Below the pieces are notes generated by a model, which saw nothing but the letters and a program-made list of their open reading frames with translations, made no database searches and was not told where the DNA came from. Below are positions 63,625 to 64,000 of a stretch of DNA of 64,000 nucleotides, piece after piece. Position 1 is the stretch's first letter. Every line of letters begins with the position of its first letter. This stretch comes from Palsa-189 sp963803735 (GTDB taxonomy: Bacteria > Acidobacteriota > Terriglobia > Acidiferrales > UBA7541): NCBI GenBank assembly GCA_963803735.1, contig CAWDNV010000023.1, positions 310,001 through 374,000 of the forward strand, written 5' to 3'. The translations under genes were made by a program, and so were the position numbers.

Positions 63625-63745
63625 AGGGAAGATTCCGCCTGTGTAGCTTGATTTTGTAAAGATTTAGCGCCACTGACAACTTAAGTGCGGCATAGCCATG
63701 ATATGCCCCGGCGATAGCTTGCAGCAACCGGAATCGTGAAGTGCT

Positions 63746-64000
63746 CTAGAGTCGCGCGCGTTGGGCTCGATTGCTCTTGCGCGAATACGCCGGGCGGGAT
63801 TGAGGCGTGCGTTCGGAGGAACCAAAAGACTTCGGGCTCGGCTTACAGGAACTACCTGACCCTTCTCCTTCGCATCGGTCAAGATTACAGGCCGGAGTGC
63901 AGATGTGGGCATTGGAGTGGCCATTGCCATCGCCGCTGCTTTCACATCCACAAGCGCAAGGCGGGGTGCTACGGGGGGCGGAGACGTAGAACTGCGTGTC
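63746..64000 (-). other. Possible partial gene at the window edge
   Basis: One leftward frame is open from the edge to a stop at 63746-63748 (84 codons) and encodes a Cys/Gly/Ser-rich segment (TPPCACGCESSGDGNGH, AHICTPACNLDRCEGEG). Another leftward frame (from about 63951 to 63664) is also open. I cannot decide whether either is coding; 121 bases between it and the radical-SAM start hold nothing else. Confidence 0.2.

Overview
ORGANISM. The window looks like a chromosome segment of an acidobacterium (Terriglobia-type, Koribacter/Granulicella-like), probably from soil or a metagenome. It encodes two ~1,200-residue Oar-like TonB receptors with N-terminal carboxypeptidase-regulatory-like domains, an Acidobacteria-type VWA protein, secreted 'PDxxGxW' proteins, two DUF6152 proteins, and a cupin nearly identical in its active site to the hydroxynitrile lyases I recall from Granulicella and Acidobacterium. 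GC is fairly high by eye, except for two AT-richer SDR genes near 47.5-49.0 kb. I saw no rRNA, tRNA or CRISPR array. LAYOUT. 0-2.5 kb: leftward secreted proteins of unknown function and a VWA protein. 2.9-9.4 kb: a small beta-barrel protein with a clear terminator, an exported LssY_C protein, a zinc-ribbon/TPR membrane protein coupled by ATGA to a ClC channel, and a PilZ protein. 9.4-11.7 kb: a leftward MacB/LolCDE-type ABC exporter pair. 11.9-17.1 kb: a BBP2-type porin, an ammonium transporter with a small membrane protein, and an APC permease. 17.2-21.8 kb: PP2C phosphatase, Ser/Thr kinase, CPA2 antiporter and, convergent, aspartate kinase. 22-33 kb: DinB-like protein, then a PDLSGVW protein coupled to a histidine kinase, HupE/UreJ-like protein, transmembrane anchor, OmpR-type regulator, DUF6152, DUF6644-like, DUF6152, and a TonB receptor. 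33-36.7 kb: an exported glucosidase and a zinc alcohol dehydrogenase. 36.7-39.6 kb: a palindromic element with a duplicated gene start, then LigD split into three genes (phosphoesterase, ligase, polymerase). 39.6-43.7 kb: PilT-like ATPase, GNAT, small secreted, TPR and VOC proteins, and a zinc-ribbon peptide. 44-50 kb: a thioredoxin-reductase-like flavoprotein without CxxC, a stand-alone diiron ODP protein, the hydroxynitrile-lyase-like cupin, SDR genes and SDR remnants, and a TetR regulator with a perfect palindromic operator. 50-64 kb: DUF420 and TPR proteins, a frameshifted exported HpcH/HpaI aldolase, a tetraheme cytochrome, a second TonB receptor, an MsbA-like ABC transporter, a frameshifted di-heme oxidoreductase and a B12/radical-SAM enzyme. 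HOW THE GENES FIT TOGETHER. The most interesting unit is 22.7-32.9 kb. A histidine kinase and an OmpR-type regulator bracket a HupE-like permease and its anchor, and are followed by two DUF6152 proteins, a membrane protein and an outer-membrane receptor. TTAAC-like half-sites spaced by about one helical turn lie upstream of both the permease and the receptor. This suggests one co-regulated envelope uptake system, plausibly for a metal, but the substrate is inference. Three multi-domain or coding regions (near 47.3, 52.2 and 60.7 kb) carry frameshifts, so some may be sequencing errors rather than true pseudogenes.
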